A DNA stretch of 64,000 nucleotides from NCBI RefSeq assembly GCF_013044135.1, contig NZ_JABEPP010000002.1, positions 558,001 to 622,000 on the forward strand, read 5' to 3'. The notes below the pieces were generated by a model that had not been told where the DNA came from, made no database searches, and worked only from the letters and a program-made list of their open reading frames with translations. A program made the position numbers and the translations under genes. Positions 20,033 through 31,242 of the stretch are shown in pieces (the stretch's first letter is position 1; every line of letters begins with the position of its first letter). The DNA comes from Enterovirga aerilata. GTDB lineage: Bacteria; Pseudomonadota; Alphaproteobacteria; Rhizobiales; Beijerinckiaceae.

Positions 20033-21121
20033 TCACTCCTTCGGCGCCACGCCCGGAGACACGTCCGGGCTGGATCCGACGGGCTTGGTGTCCGAGCCGT
20101 CCCGGCGGTCGGCCGTTTCGGATGGGGGCGTGCCTGCGACGGGCGTCGTGCCTTTTGCGTCCGCGGCCACCCTGCCCTCCTCCGGCTTGGACGGCGTCAC
20201 CGTGTAGGACTTGTCGCTCTGCTGCGGGCGGGTCGAGGTCTCCGGGCCCGGGTAGACGGCACCCGTCGAATCCGATCGGGCCGCATCGGCCTGGTCGGCG
20301 GGCTTGACCGGGGTCTCGCCTGCAGCCGAACGCGAGGCAGGCGTGTCCGCCACGGGCCGTTCGATCGGGCGCCCGGCATCCGGCTTCGCCGCCTTGGGAT
20401 CGCCCGGCCCGGTCGCGGTGGCGGCCTGATGCTCGCCGGTGGTCGCCACGCTCGGCGCACCCGACAGCTCGTCCTTGAAGCGCGCACGCCAGCTGCCCAC
20501 GACCGAGCCGTCGTAGAGCGCCGGATCCGTGAGCGTCTTCACCTCGTCCTTGGGCTCGGATGAGACCCGGCCGTTCTGCGGGCCGGGCTTCACCTCGCGC
20601 CCGGCCTTCAGGTCGTCCAGAAGCTTGATCAGCAGATCGGGCGTCAGGTCCTCGAAATAGTCGTCATTGATCTGGACCATGGGAGCGTTGCAGCAGGCGC
20701 CCAGGCACTCGACCTCGATCCAGGAGAAGTACCCGTCCGTCGTCACGTGATGCGGGTCGCCGACCCGGTCGAGCAGGACCTGCTTCAAGTCGAGCGCACC
20801 CTTCACGTGGCAAGGTACGGTGCCGCAGAGCTGGATGAAGTAGCGCCCGACCGGCTCCAGGTTGAACATCGTGTAGAAGGTCGCGACCTCCAGCACGCGG
20901 ATGAGCGGCATGCCGAGGCGGGCGGCGACGGCCTCGATCGCCTTCTGCGGCAGCCAGCCCCCGTTCTGCTTCTGGGCCTGCCAGAGCGCCGGGATCACAG
21001 CGGAAGCCTGGCGGCCGTCCGGATACTTGGCGACCTGCTTCTCGAGCCAGCGTTCGTTCTCCTCCGTGAAGGCGAAGGTCGCGGGCTGGATTTCGGCGGG
21101 AGCGAGACGACGGATGGCCAT
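20033..21121 (-). CDS. nuoE: NADH-quinone oxidoreductase subunit E with long C-terminal tail
   Basis: A 362-residue subunit with a thioredoxin-like [2Fe-2S] domain (cluster N1a). The ligands are seen as C99 and C104 (CGTVPC) and C139 and C143 (CLGAC). The domain ends near residue 180; the remaining 180 residues are low-complexity, rich in Pro, Ala, Thr, Ser, Asp and Lys, and surely disordered. Extended NuoE proteins are known in alphaproteobacteria but this tail doubles the protein. I took the ATG at 21121, which overlaps the stop of the Uma2 gene (TGATG); the open frame upstream of it is shadow. Confidence 0.96.
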   Translation of the reverse strand: MAIRRLAPAEIQPATFAFTEENERWLEKQVAKYPDGRQASAVIPALWQAQKQNGGWLPQKAIEAVAARLGMPLIRVLEVATFYTMFNLEPVGRYFIQLCGTVPCHVKGALDLKQVLLDRVGDPHHVTTDGYFSWIEVECLGACCNAPMVQINDDYFEDLTPDLLIKLLDDLKAGREVKPGPQNGRVSSEPKDEVKTLTDPALYDGSVVGSWRARFKDELSGAPSVATTGEHQAATATGPGDPKAAKPDAGRPIERPVADTPASRSAAGETPVKPADQADAARSDSTGAVYPGPETSTRPQQSDKSYTVTPSKPEEGRVAADAKGTTPVAGTPPSETADRRDGSDTKPVGSSPDVSPGVAPKE

Positions 21122-21702
21122 CAATGTGCCTTTGCGGGAGGCAGGTCTTCGAAGAAGCGCTCGACCTCGACCTCGAAACCCGGAGGGTCGAATCGCACCG
21201 GCCCGGCACTGACAATCGCGGTCTCGATCTTGCCGGTGTCGGTCCTGCGATGGTGAACGACCTTCCGTTCGGAAGGGTGAACCAGCAGGTAGTGCTGCAC
21301 TGTCTCCAGCGAGAAGTACTCGATCAGCTTGTCGCCCGTATCGGTCCGGACAGTCGAGGGCGACGTGACCTCCACGAGGATCACGGGCTCGCCGACGATC
21401 ATCGAATCGAGATCGAGCGCCGATCCGCAGACGACCAAGAGGTCGGGCTCGCGCGCCTTGTGAGTGTGAATGACGACCGTGCCGCCGTCCGGCAGCACCT
21501 TGCAATCGAGGCGAGCCTTCCTGACAGCCTCACGGAAGCACTCGAACGCCGCCCCCTTCACGAGAAGATGACGGTTGGCCTCGGGTGACATCCTGTGCGG
21601 CACTCCGTCCACAAGCTCGTATCGCCCCTCGGGCTGGCGCTCGGCCCATTCGAGGTACTGCTCGACGGTCATGCGATCGCCGGACACGATGCGCGCGCTC
21701 AC
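21121..21702 (-). CDS. Uma2 family (DUF820) nuclease-fold protein inside the nuo operon
   Basis: A 193-residue protein of the Uma2/DUF820 family, which has a PD-(D/E)XK restriction-endonuclease fold. Seen are [20 protein letters not shown] near the N terminus, the conserved EPDLLVV with the active-site Asp (about residue 118), and the [10 protein letters not shown] strand with the active-site Glu (about 138), so the active site looks intact. The GTG start at 21702 overlaps the nuoD stop (GTGA) and its stop overlaps the nuoE start (TGATG), which makes it fully embedded in the operon. Cellular role of this family is unknown; it has no known link to complex I. Confidence 0.88.
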   Translation of the reverse strand: MSARIVSGDRMTVEQYLEWAERQPEGRYELVDGVPHRMSPEANRHLLVKGAAFECFREAVRKARLDCKVLPDGGTVVIHTHKAREPDLLVVCGSALDLDSMIVGEPVILVEVTSPSTVRTDTGDKLIEYFSLETVQHYLLVHPSERKVVHHRRTDTGKIETAIVSAGPVRFDPPGFEVEVERFFEDLPPAKAH

Positions 21703-23003
21703 CGGTCCACCTCGCCGAACACGATGTCGAGGGAGCCGAGCACGGCGGAGACGTCGGCCAGCATGTGGCCGCGGCACATGAAGTCCATCGCCTGGAGATG
21801 GGCGAAGCCCGGGGCCCGGATCCGGCAGCGATACGGCTTGTTCGTGCCGTCCGCGACCAGATAGACGCCGAACTCGCCCTTGGGCGCCTCGACCGCGGCG
21901 TAGACCTCGCCAGCCGGGACGTGGAAGCCCTCGGTATAGAGCTTGAAGTGGTGGATGAGCGCCTCCATCGAGCGCTTCATCTCGCCGCGCTTCGGCGGCG
22001 CGACCTTGCCGTCGACCGAGGTAACCGGCCCGCCACCCTCGGGCGAGCGGAGCTTATGCAGGCACTGCTTCATGATGCGGACCGATTCCCGCATCTCCAG
22101 CATCCGGATCACCTGCCGGTCGTAATTGTCGCCGTTCGTGCCGACGGGGATGTCGAATTCGAGTTCCTCGTAGCACTCGTAGGGCTGGGCCTTGCGCAGG
22201 TCCCAGGCCGCGCCGGAACCGCGGACCATCACGCCCGAGAAGCCGAGCCGCCAGCAATCCTCCAGCGAGACCACGCCGATATCGACGTTGCGCTGCTTGA
22301 AGATGCGGTTGCCGATGAAGAGCGCATCGAGGTCGTCGCAGACCTTCAGGAACGGGTCGCACCAGTCCCAGATGTCGTCGATCAGCTCGGGCGGCAGGTC
22401 CTGGTGCACCCCGCCGGGGCGGAAGTAGTTTGCGTGCATGCGCGAGCCCGAGGCGCGCTCGTAGAACACCATCAGCTTCTCGCGCTCCTCGAAGCCCCAG
22501 AGGGGGGGCGTGAGCGCGCCGACATCCATCGCCTGCGTGGTCACGTTCAGGAGGTGCGAGAGGATGCGGCTGATCTCGAGGAACAGCACGCGCACGAGCT
22601 GGCCGCGCTTCGGCACCTCGATGCCGAGCAGCTTCTCGATGGCCAGACAATAGGCGTGTTCCTGGCTCATCGGCGCGACATAGTCGAGCCGATCGAAATA
22701 AGGGTTGGCCTGAACGTAGGTCTTGTACTCGATCAGCTTCTCGGTGCCGCGGTGAAGCAGCCCGATATGCGGATCGACCCGCTCGACGACCTCGCCATCG
22801 AGCTCGAGGACGAGACGCAGCACGCCGTGCGCGGCGGGGTGCTGCGGGCCGAAATTGATCGAGAAGTTGCGGATCTCGTGCTCTTTGCCCGCGCCCGGAA
22901 GCTGCGCGCCGTTGTCGCGGAGCGCGACACTCGTCTCGGGATGCGGGCGCGTGTCGAGCAGTTCGTCCCGTCGAGCCGCAAGCCCGTTGTCATCAAGCGC
23001 CAT
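21699..23003 (-). CDS. nuoD: NADH-quinone oxidoreductase subunit D
   Basis: A 434-residue peripheral subunit, related to the large subunit of NiFe hydrogenases, that forms the quinone-binding pocket with NuoB. Motif [16 protein letters not shown] (about residue 48) contains the quinone-site His; [14 protein letters not shown] follows near 78, and the C-terminal [20 protein letters not shown] matches the family end. The first 40 residues are a hydrophilic extension. It starts 1 bp after the nuoC stop; nuoC and nuoD are separate genes. Confidence 0.97.
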   Translation of the reverse strand: MALDDNGLAARRDELLDTRPHPETSVALRDNGAQLPGAGKEHEIRNFSINFGPQHPAAHGVLRLVLELDGEVVERVDPHIGLLHRGTEKLIEYKTYVQANPYFDRLDYVAPMSQEHAYCLAIEKLLGIEVPKRGQLVRVLFLEISRILSHLLNVTTQAMDVGALTPPLWGFEEREKLMVFYERASGSRMHANYFRPGGVHQDLPPELIDDIWDWCDPFLKVCDDLDALFIGNRIFKQRNVDIGVVSLEDCWRLGFSGVMVRGSGAAWDLRKAQPYECYEELEFDIPVGTNGDNYDRQVIRMLEMRESVRIMKQCLHKLRSPEGGGPVTSVDGKVAPPKRGEMKRSMEALIHHFKLYTEGFHVPAGEVYAAVEAPKGEFGVYLVADGTNKPYRCRIRAPGFAHLQAMDFMCRGHMLADVSAVLGSLDIVFGEVDR

Positions 23004-23004
23004 G

Positions 23005-23610
23005 TCAGCCAGCCTTCGCCTTCTCGTCGCCCGGCAGGACGTAGTCCGTGCCCTCCCAGGGCGAGAGGAAATCGAAGCTGCGGAATTCCTGCTGCAGCTT
23101 CACAGGCTCGTAGACCACCCGGCCTTCGGTATCGTCGTAGCGAACCTCCACGAAGCCCGTCATCGGGAAGTCCTTGCGCAGCGGATGTCCCTCGAAGCCG
23201 TAATCGGTGAGGATGCGGCGCAGGTCCGGATGGCCGGTGAACAGGATGCCGTAGAGGTCGTAGGCCTCCCGCTCGTACCAGTCCGCGGCGGGGAAGACGC
23301 CGATGATCGACGGGACAGGAGAGACCTCGTCCGTCTCGACCTTGATCCGGATGCGCTGGTTCAGATGCGGCGACAGCAGGTGATAGACGACGTCGAACCG
23401 GCGCTCGCGGCCGGGATAATCGGCGCCGCACAGGTCGATGAAGCAGATGAACCGGCAGGCCGGATCGTCCCGCAGGAAGGTGATCGCCTCCACGATGGCC
23501 GCGCGCTCGACCACGATCGTCAGCTCGCCATAGGAGACGGCGTGCCCGGTCACGACCGGGCCGAGCCGGTCGGCGATGTGGTGCCCGAGCTGAGCGAGGT
23601 CCTGTGCCAT
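23005..23610 (-). CDS. nuoC: NADH-quinone oxidoreductase subunit C
   Basis: A 201-residue 30-kDa-type subunit of the complex I connecting fragment. The signature [20 protein letters not shown] (near residue 110) and the following [17 protein letters not shown] match the family. I chose the ATG at 23610 ([12 protein letters not shown]), since the upstream continuation of the frame overlaps nuoB. Both neighbours are separated by only 1-2 bp. Confidence 0.97.
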   Translation of the reverse strand: MAQDLAQLGHHIADRLGPVVTGHAVSYGELTIVVERAAIVEAITFLRDDPACRFICFIDLCGADYPGRERRFDVVYHLLSPHLNQRIRIKVETDEVSPVPSIIGVFPAADWYEREAYDLYGILFTGHPDLRRILTDYGFEGHPLRKDFPMTGFVEVRYDDTEGRVVYEPVKLQQEFRSFDFLSPWEGTDYVLPGDEKAKAG

Positions 23611-23612
23611 GG

Positions 23613-24191
23613 TCAGCGCTCGATCGTGCCGACGCGGCGGATCTTCCGCTGCAGCAGCAGCACGCCGTAGAGCAGCGCCTCGGCGGTCGGCGGGCAGCCC
23701 GGTACGTAGATGTCCACCGGTACGATGCGGTCGCAGCCGCGCACCACCGAGTAGGAATAGTGGTAGTAGCCGCCGCCATTGGCGCACGAGCCCATCGAGA
23801 TGACGTAGCGCGGCTCCGGCATCTGGTCGTAGACCTTGCGGAAGGCCGGCGCCATCTTGTTGGTCAGCGTCCCTGCGACGATGATCACGTCGGATTGCCG
23901 CGGTGTCGCCCGCGGCGCGAAACCGAAGCGCTCGGCGTCGTAGCGGGGCATCGACATCTGCATCATCTCGACCGCGCAGCAGGCGAGGCCGAACGTCATC
24001 CACATGAGCGAGCCCGTGCGCGCCCAAGTGATCAGGTCCTCCGCGGTCGTGACGACGAAGCCCTTGTCCGCAAGTTCCGCGTTGACCTCCCGGAAGAACG
24101 GGTCGGTCTGCCCGACCGGCTTGCCCGTCGAGGGATCGATGATGCCGCGCGGCGCCGGCGCGATGGCAGTCTGGGAGGCGGTCAGTCCCAT
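23613..24191 (-). CDS. nuoB: NADH-quinone oxidoreductase subunit B
   Basis: A 192-residue subunit that binds the terminal [4Fe-4S] cluster N2, the direct electron donor to quinone. Cluster ligands lie in [12 protein letters not shown] (tandem Cys, about residue 71), [17 protein letters not shown] (about 133) and [14 protein letters not shown] (about 165). The ATG at 24191 overlaps the last 10 bp of nuoA. Confidence 0.97.
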   Translation of the reverse strand: MGLTASQTAIAPAPRGIIDPSTGKPVGQTDPFFREVNAELADKGFVVTTAEDLITWARTGSLMWMTFGLACCAVEMMQMSMPRYDAERFGFAPRATPRQSDVIIVAGTLTNKMAPAFRKVYDQMPEPRYVISMGSCANGGGYYHYSYSVVRGCDRIVPVDIYVPGCPPTAEALLYGVLLLQRKIRRVGTIER

Positions 24192-24547
24192 TCCAGCGCT
24201 CCCTTCTTCCATTCGTAGACGAAGCCGACCGTCAGGACGGCAAGGAAAATCATCATGGACCAGAAGCCGTACCAGCCGAGATCGCCGAACGTGATCGCCC
24301 AGGGGAACAGGAACGCGACCTCCAGGTCGAAGATGATGAACAGGATGGCGACCAGGTAGAATCGGATGTCGAACTTCATGCGGGCGTCGTCGAACGCATT
24401 GAAGCCGCATTCGTAGGCGGAGAGTTTCTCCGGGTCGGGCCGCTTGTAGGCCAGGAGGAACGGGGCGACCAGGAGCGCCGCGGCGATCGCGAGCGACACG
24501 CCGATGAAGATGATGAGCGGGAGGTAGTCCGATACGACTGCGTTCAT
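24182..24547 (-). CDS. nuoA: NADH-quinone oxidoreductase subunit A
   Basis: A 121-residue complex I membrane subunit with three helices. The loop between helix 1 and 2 has the family motif [19 protein letters not shown] (about residue 42), containing the Cys that reports the active/deactive state in other species. It is the first gene of the nuo operon; a promoter-like sequence lies about 110 bp upstream. Confidence 0.97.
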   Translation of the reverse strand: MNAVVSDYLPLIIFIGVSLAIAAALLVAPFLLAYKRPDPEKLSAYECGFNAFDDARMKFDIRFYLVAILFIIFDLEVAFLFPWAITFGDLGWYGFWSMMIFLAVLTVGFVYEWKKGALEWD

Positions 24548-24654
24548 TCGCCACCTGCGAACGCGGACAGGTCGAGGGGCCGGAACGCGTTGGGTTGCTT
24601 GTCTTCGAGGCAGATATGGCCGTGAGCCCGACCGTCCGCAAAGGCAGGCGGTCG

Positions 24655-24681
24655 ATTATCGCAGCGGTTCTAAAGTGACAA
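24655..24681 (-). promoter_or_regulatory. Possible promoter of the nuo operon
   Basis: On the minus strand TTGTCA (24676-24681) and GATAAT (24655-24660) are spaced 15 bp apart, about 108 bp before nuoA. The -10 box is good and the spacer short, so this is a candidate. It would overlap the C-terminal codons of the upstream gene if that gene is read to 24670. Confidence 0.35.
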
Positions 24682-25170
24682 GCCGCCGCTGCGCCGCACA
24701 AGCGCGTTCCGGCAGCCTGCCAGCCGGGCCCTAACCCGCTCCCGTGGCCTTCGCGACGGCGCGCTCCGCCTTCTCCTGGAGACGGCCCGGGTCGCCCGCT
24801 CGCCGGCGACCTCCGCCTTCGCCCGGGCCTCGCATTTGGCACGGAGCTCGTCGAGCTCCTCGTCGGTCAGATGCTCGATCCCGATATAGACGTTCTGCGC
24901 CGCGCTCGCCCTGATGAGCTCGTCGAGCTTGGTCTGGATCGCCGCTCCGTCCCGGTTCTGCGTGTTCTGGATGAGGAAGACCATGAGGAATGTGACGATC
25001 GTCGTGCCGGTATTCACGACCAGCTGCCATGCGTCGGAGTAACCGAAGATCGGTCCCGTGACGGCCCAGACGACGATGAGCAGCACGGCCAGCGCGAAGG
25101 TGAGCGGCCTACCCGTGGCGTGGGCGATGAAGCTCGAGAACCGGACGAAATGCTGGTTGAAGCTCGTCAT
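24670..25170 (-). CDS. Low-affinity iron permease family protein, probable C-terminal frameshift
   Basis: A 166-residue inner-membrane protein, as read, of the low-affinity iron permease family. Two membrane segments are visible (about residues 22-40 and 52-72), followed by [20 protein letters not shown] and [22 protein letters not shown], which are typical of this family. After about residue 125 the current frame becomes Arg-rich and unlike the family, while the neighbouring frame reads [18 protein letters not shown] and stops at 24731, a far more normal tail. A one-base indel near 24800 is likely, from sequencing or a real mutation. Transport of iron by bacterial members is not proven. Confidence 0.75.
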   Translation of the reverse strand: MTSFNQHFVRFSSFIAHATGRPLTFALAVLLIVVWAVTGPIFGYSDAWQLVVNTGTTIVTFLMVFLIQNTQNRDGAAIQTKLDELIRASAAQNVYIGIEHLTDEELDELRAKCEARAKAEVAGERATRAVSRRRRSAPSRRPRERVRARLAGCRNALVRRSGGLSL

Positions 25171-25456
25171 CGGCTGCGCCTCGGCTGCGGTGGAGCGCTG
25201 TCTGGCCGATTCCGCACCAAGCTGGAAGCGGCACGCGCCGAAACGACCCTTGCGAAAGGCTGGCCACACCCCATATCGGTACTGTCCGGGGCGCAGCTCG
25301 CGCCACGCTTGAGCCCGTCCCGGCAACCTGTCTTCGCCCGTCCCGGCAGATGGTCCGGCGCTGTGAACCAGGATGATGCGCCCGCCGGGACCTGTCTCGC
25401 GCGGGCGTTTTCGTCTCTCCGTCCGGGCACGGCCCGGCCACAACCAGAGAACAGGA

Positions 25457-25687
25457 ATGAGCCGCAAGACCAAGGCGCCAACTGGCTGGGGCGAACTGAA
25501 CATCGCCCTGAACGGCCTCGTCCGCGAGGGCACGATCCTGAGCTACAGCACGAGCATGGCGAGCGGCACCCCGTCCGTCGAGGTCGCGATCGAGAGCGGG
25601 GCGGACCAGGCCGAAGTCGTCCGCCGCGTTCGCGGCGCGCTGCCCAGCGCCTTCGCGGACGCACAGGTTCGGACCCGCGTTGGCTGA
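25457..25687 (+). CDS. Small hypothetical protein
   Basis: A 76-residue soluble protein beginning MSRKTKAPTGWGELN and containing SMASGTPSVEVAIESGADQAEVVRRVRGAL, with no motif I recognise. Codon use fits the genome. The frame is open further upstream, but only this ATG has a purine-rich stretch (AGAGAACAGGA) before it, with short spacing. It is transcribed away from the iron-permease-like gene; I see no clear promoter in the 286 bp between them. Confidence 0.55.
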   Translation: MSRKTKAPTGWGELNIALNGLVREGTILSYSTSMASGTPSVEVAIESGADQAEVVRRVRGALPSAFADAQVRTRVG

Positions 25688-25722
25688 TCGCGCGAATGCG
25701 CCGGAAGCTATGAAAGACGATA

Positions 25723-25799
25723 TGGCGCGGGCGACGGGGCTCGAACCCGCGACCTCCGGCGTGACAGGCCGGCACTCTAACCAACTGAGCTACGCCCGC
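25723..25799 (-). tRNA. tRNA-Asp (GTC)
   Basis: A complete 77-nt tRNA with encoded CCA end. The acceptor stem GCGGGCG pairs with CGCCCGC; the D arm GCTCAGTTGGTTAGAGT, the anticodon loop CTGTCAC with anticodon GTC, and the T loop GGTTCGAGCC are all standard. It is preceded by its own promoter. Confidence 0.97.
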
Positions 25800-25834
25800 G
25801 CGGGGTAGCTGGTCCCCGTTCGGGGAGGCCCGCC

Positions 25835-25863
25835 GTTTAGGTGGCCCACGACCCCATTGTCAA
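25835..25863 (-). promoter_or_regulatory. Promoter of tRNA-Asp
   Basis: On the minus strand a consensus TTGACA (25858-25863) is separated by 17 bp from CTAAAC (25835-25840), about 36 bp before the mature tRNA 5' end. The leader contains a small TCCCC-GTTC-GGGGA hairpin. Confidence 0.65.
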
Positions 25864-25917
25864 GCGGATCGGCACCATCCGCGCTGCGACGTCAGCAACT
25901 CGGCCGCGGGCGCTCCC

Positions 25918-27477
25918 TCACTCCCACTCGATCGTGCCGGGCGGCTTCGACGTGACGTCGTAGGTGACCCGGTTGATGCCCTTCACCTCGTTGACGATCC
26001 GGTTCGCCGCCCGGCCGAGGAAGGCCATGTCGAAGGGGAAGAAATCGGCCGTCATGCCGTCCACGGACGTGACCGCGCGAAGCGCGCAGACGTAGTCGTA
26101 GGTGCGCCCGTCGCCCATGACGCCGACGGTGCGGACCGGCAGCAGCACCGCGAAGGCCTGCCAGATCTGATCGTAGAGCCCGGCCCGGCGGATCTCGTCG
26201 AGGTACACCGCGTCCGCCTTGCGCAGGATCTCGAGCTTCTCGCGCGTGATCTCCCCGGGGCAGCGGATGGCGAGCCCCGGCCCCGGGAAGGGATGCCGGC
26301 CGACGAAGGCGTCCGGCAGTCCCAGCTCCCGCCCGAGCGCACGCACCTCGTCCTTGAACAGCTCGCGCAACGGTTCCACGAGCTTCATGTTCATGCGCTC
26401 GGGCAGCCCGCCCACATTGTGGTGGCTCTTGATGGTGACCGAGGGCCCGCCCGTGAAGGATACGCTCTCGATGACGTCCGGATACAGCGTGCCCTGCGCC
26501 AGGAATTCCGCTCCGCCGATCTTCTTCGCCTCGGCCTCGAAGGTCTCGATGAAGAGCCGGCCGATGGTCTTCCGCTTCGCCTCCGGGTCGGTGACGCCCT
26601 CCAGAGCCTTCAGAAAGGTCTCCTCCGCCCGGACATGAACGAGCGGGATGTTGTAATGGTCGCGGAAGAGGCCCACGACCTCCTCGGCCTCGCCCTGCCG
26701 GAGCAGCCCGTGGTCGACGAAGACGCAGGTCAGCTGCTCGCCGATGGCCTCATGGATCAGCACGGCCGCGACCGCCGAATCGACGCCGCCCGACAGGCCG
26801 CAGATCACCCGGCCCGTTCCGACCTGCTCGCGGATGCGCCCGATCGCCTCCTCGCGGAAGGCCGCCATGGTCCAGTCGCCTGAACAGCCCGCGATGTCGC
26901 GCACGAAGTTGCGGATGAGGAGCTCGCCCTGCGGCGTATGGGCCACCTCGGGATGGAACTGGACCGCGTAGAACTTGCGGGCCTCGTCGGCGACGACGGC
27001 GAAGGGCGCGTTCTCGGAAAAGGCGAGCGGCTCGAAGCCGTCCGGAAGCTTGGTGACGCGGTCGCCGTGGCTCATCCAGACCGGGTACTTGCGCCCCACG
27101 TGCCAGACGCCCCGGAACAGCGGACTGTCCGCCATGATCTCGATCTCGGCCCGGCCGAACTCGGCGTGGTGGCCCCCCTCGACCTCCCCGCCGAGCTGCG
27201 CCGCCATGGCCTGCTGGCCGTAGCAGATGCCGAAGACGGGCGTGCCGCTCGCGAAGATTTCTTGGGGCGCCCGCGGGCTCGTCTCGAGCGTCACCGATTC
27301 CGGCCCGCCGGAGAGAATCACGCCCTTGGGCTTCAGCTCACGGAAGGCCTCGGCCGCCTTCTGGAACGGGACGATCTCGCAATAGACGCCCTCCTCGCGG
27401 ACACGGCGCGCGATCAGCTGCGTCACCTGCGAGCCGAAATCGACGATGAGGATCTTGTCGTGGCTGGGTTCAGTCAT
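25918..27477 (-). CDS. guaA: GMP synthase (glutamine-hydrolysing)
   Basis: Converts XMP to GMP using glutamine and ATP, the last step of guanine nucleotide synthesis. The 519-residue protein has an N-terminal class I amidotransferase domain with the nucleophile in [15 protein letters not shown] and the [11 protein letters not shown] motif, then the ATP-pyrophosphatase domain with [18 protein letters not shown] near residue 230, and the C-terminal dimerisation domain ending [15 protein letters not shown]. The ATG at 27477 gives the family N terminus; a GTG three codons upstream has no better ribosome site. Its partner guaB lies about 2 kb upstream on the same strand. Confidence 0.97.
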   Translation of the reverse strand: MTEPSHDKILIVDFGSQVTQLIARRVREEGVYCEIVPFQKAAEAFRELKPKGVILSGGPESVTLETSPRAPQEIFASGTPVFGICYGQQAMAAQLGGEVEGGHHAEFGRAEIEIMADSPLFRGVWHVGRKYPVWMSHGDRVTKLPDGFEPLAFSENAPFAVVADEARKFYAVQFHPEVAHTPQGELLIRNFVRDIAGCSGDWTMAAFREEAIGRIREQVGTGRVICGLSGGVDSAVAAVLIHEAIGEQLTCVFVDHGLLRQGEAEEVVGLFRDHYNIPLVHVRAEETFLKALEGVTDPEAKRKTIGRLFIETFEAEAKKIGGAEFLAQGTLYPDVIESVSFTGGPSVTIKSHHNVGGLPERMNMKLVEPLRELFKDEVRALGRELGLPDAFVGRHPFPGPGLAIRCPGEITREKLEILRKADAVYLDEIRRAGLYDQIWQAFAVLLPVRTVGVMGDGRTYDYVCALRAVTSVDGMTADFFPFDMAFLGRAANRIVNEVKGINRVTYDVTSKPPGTIEWE

Positions 27478-27550
27478 CCCGAGCACCTAGGAGGTCGCGA
27501 GGAGCGAGGCAATCCGGCCGGAGCAATGGATCCCGGCGCCGAGATGCCGG

Positions 27551-28846
27551 TCATGCCGTGCGCTGGATCACGGCGACATAGAACCCGTCCGTCCCCGTCC
27601 GCAACGGCGACATCTGGAGCCCGTATCGGGTGAAGCGGAGGGCGTCTGCCATCTGCCCGAAGCCGGCGGCCGTCAGCGTCTCCGCCGCGGAGATCGCGGC
27701 GAGGCCGGGCCGGCGCTCCAGCAGGCCCGCGACGGCCCCGTCGTTCTCCTCCGGCAGGACGGAGCAGGTGACGTAGACGATCCTGCCGCCGGGCCGGACC
27801 AGCGCGGCGGCCCGGTCGAGCACCGCCGCCTGCTCCTTGAGGCGCACCTCCAGGCTGCCGGGGCGGACCCGCCATTTCGAATCCGGATTGCGGCGCCAGG
27901 TGCCCGTGCCCGTGCACGGCGCATCGACGAGGACGAGATCCGCCCGTCCAGCGAGGTCCTGCACGGCATCCGCCTTGCCGCGGGGTGTCCTGACCTGGAC
28001 GTTGCGCACGCCGGCCCGCTCGAGACGGGCATGGATTGGCGCGAGCCGGCGCTGGTCGGCATCGGTGGCGTAGATCTGGCCGTGATTGTCCATCGCGGCC
28101 GCCAGCGCGAGCGTCTTGCCGCCCCCGCCCGCGCAGAGATCGACGACCTGGTCGCGCGGCCGCGGCGCCGCAAGGAGCGCAGCGAGCTGCGAGCCTTCGT
28201 CCTGAATCTCCACCTGCCCCTTCAGGAAAACGGGATCGGACTGGATGGAGGGCGCCCTCTCGCCCGGACCATGCGCGATCCGCAGGCCGAGCGGGGAATG
28301 CGGCGTCGGAACCGGCGAGAGATGGGCGAGTTCCGCCCCGACCAGCTCACGCGAGCCCTTGAGCGTGTTGACCCGCAGGTCCAGGGGCGCGCGCCGGGCG
28401 AGCGCGCCCATCTCGGACGCGAGCTCCTCGCCGAAGACGGCCGCGAGAGACGAGGTCAGCCATTCGGGGAAGTCGCCCGCGACATGGGGCGGCGCTCGCT
28501 CCAGGCTCCCGGTTTCGAGCCTGCCGCGCTCTTCGTCCGACAGCGGCGCCGGCGCGAAGCGCTCGCCGGAGAAGAGCCGCCCGATCTCGGCGGCAGCGAT
28601 CCCGCGCTCGAGCCGGAGCGTCCCGAGCACCACCGCCCGCGCCCCCTCGCTACCCATCAGCCAGGAAGCAGATGCCTTCCGGCGGAGCGCGTCATAGACG
28701 AGGCCCGCGATCGCGGCGCGGTCGCCGGAACCGGCGAAGCGGTGCGACATGCCCCAGTCCTTGAGCGCATCGGCCGCCGGGCGGCGCCTCGTCTCGATCT
28801 CGGCCAGGACCTCGATCGCGGCGGAAATCCGTGCCGCGGGCGTCAC
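27551..28846 (-). CDS. rsmB: RsmB/NOP family rRNA (cytosine-C5) methyltransferase
   Basis: A 431-residue SAM-dependent RNA m5C methyltransferase, probably acting on 16S rRNA. The N terminus has an NusB-like helical domain, followed by the Rossmann MTase with motif I LCAGGGGKTLALAAAM near residue 240, motif IV VDAPCTGTGTWRRNPDSKWR near 308 and the catalytic-Cys motif YVTCSVLPEENDGAV near 360. The GTG at 28846 has GGAG about 9 bp upstream and fits the family length; the long open frame upstream is shadow. The exact target (C967 or another site) cannot be told from sequence. Confidence 0.87.
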   Translation of the reverse strand: MTPAARISAAIEVLAEIETRRRPAADALKDWGMSHRFAGSGDRAAIAGLVYDALRRKASASWLMGSEGARAVVLGTLRLERGIAAAEIGRLFSGERFAPAPLSDEERGRLETGSLERAPPHVAGDFPEWLTSSLAAVFGEELASEMGALARRAPLDLRVNTLKGSRELVGAELAHLSPVPTPHSPLGLRIAHGPGERAPSIQSDPVFLKGQVEIQDEGSQLAALLAAPRPRDQVVDLCAGGGGKTLALAAAMDNHGQIYATDADQRRLAPIHARLERAGVRNVQVRTPRGKADAVQDLAGRADLVLVDAPCTGTGTWRRNPDSKWRVRPGSLEVRLKEQAAVLDRAAALVRPGGRIVYVTCSVLPEENDGAVAGLLERRPGLAAISAAETLTAAGFGQMADALRFTRYGLQMSPLRTGTDGFYVAVIQRTA

Positions 28847-28954
28847 CGGCCGCGCTCCGGTAAGGACAGACTCACCATTTGGGGGCAAAGCTCGCTCGCC
28901 GTCCGGAGGAGCCGTTGCCAGCGCTCGTTCCGGACTTCCGGAGTACGTTTCGTC

Positions 28955-29107
28955 ATGATCACCTTGTTGCGGCTCTCGGTTGCGGCCGCCCTGACCCTCG
29001 CCATCGCGGCCTGCGCCTCGAACCCGCCGCCCGCGCCGGATTATCCCCCGCCCGGCAAGCCGCAGCTCGACGCCAAGACGCAGCTCGAGACCGGCCGCCG
29101 ATACTGA
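28955..29107 (+). CDS. Small predicted lipoprotein
   Basis: A 50-residue peptide with a lipoprotein signal: a charged-poor hydrophobic start (LLRLSVAAALTLAIAAC) with the lipobox Cys at residue 20, followed by a Pro-rich linker (NPPPAPDYPPPGKP) and a short hydrophilic end. Mature length would be only 31 residues. Such minimal lipoproteins are common and poorly studied; function unknown. It is divergent from the rsmB-like gene. Confidence 0.6.
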   Translation: MITLLRLSVAAALTLAIAACASNPPPAPDYPPPGKPQLDAKTQLETGRRY

Positions 29108-29136
29108 GCCGCGCCCGCCCCGCGTGGGGTCGAGCC

Positions 29137-29568
29137 TCACGCGGGCCAGGGTCCGGCCAGGATCCGGACCGCGAAGACGATCCACATGATCATCAGCACC
29201 ACTGCTCCGGCAAGGAAGGCGCCGAAGCGATGGGGGATGTAGTTCGTCGTCAGGTAGATGCCCGCATGGACGAAGCGGGTCGCAACGAAGATCCAGCTCA
29301 GGACGACGAAGAGCAGGTCGGCCTTCCGGGCGAAAATGGCCAGGACGACGAGCACGTAGAAGAGGACGGGAAGCTCGAACTGGTTCCCGAAGGCGTTCGC
29401 AGCCTGCTGCGCCGGCGCAGGCCAGGCCTTCTGGCTCAGCGCGACATCGGGAGGGCGCACCTCTTGGCCCCGCAGCGCGTGCAGCCGCCGCGAGCCGGTC
29501 CACAGCAGGAGCGCGAATGTCAGCGCGACCTGGACGAAGACCGGCAGGAGGATGGCCGGGATGCTCAT
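29137..29568 (-). CDS. MAPEG family membrane protein
   Basis: A 143-residue four-helix inner-membrane protein of the MAPEG group (membrane-associated proteins in eicosanoid and glutathione metabolism). The family segment NAFGNQFELPVLFYVLVVL near residue 59 carries the conserved N-x-x-E-like glutathione-site pattern, and FVATRFVHAGIYLTTNYIPH near 93 follows. Bacterial substrates are unknown. It begins 8 bp after the guaB stop and is probably co-transcribed with it. Confidence 0.85.
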   Translation of the reverse strand: MSIPAILLPVFVQVALTFALLLWTGSRRLHALRGQEVRPPDVALSQKAWPAPAQQAANAFGNQFELPVLFYVLVVLAIFARKADLLFVVLSWIFVATRFVHAGIYLTTNYIPHRFGAFLAGAVVLMIMWIVFAVRILAGPWPA

Positions 29569-29576
29569 ACCCGTTG

Positions 29577-31082
<1,506 letters not shown>

Positions 31083-31242
31083 TCATCGGCTCGGCCGGGG
31101 CGCCGCGTTGCGCGCCGCAGCATCCGGTCCGAGAGTTGGCGCGGGTCCGTAGCATGCCGATGACGGCTGCGCCAGCGACTCGGTCGATCGGAACCGGACG
31201 GAACGGCCCGGCTTGTTCCGGGTCAACCTCGCCGGAACTCAC

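Noticed and set aside
20033-21505. A 490-codon version of NuoE
   Set aside because: The first 128 codons are Arg-rich shadow over the Uma2 gene; the ATG at 21121 gives the family N terminus.
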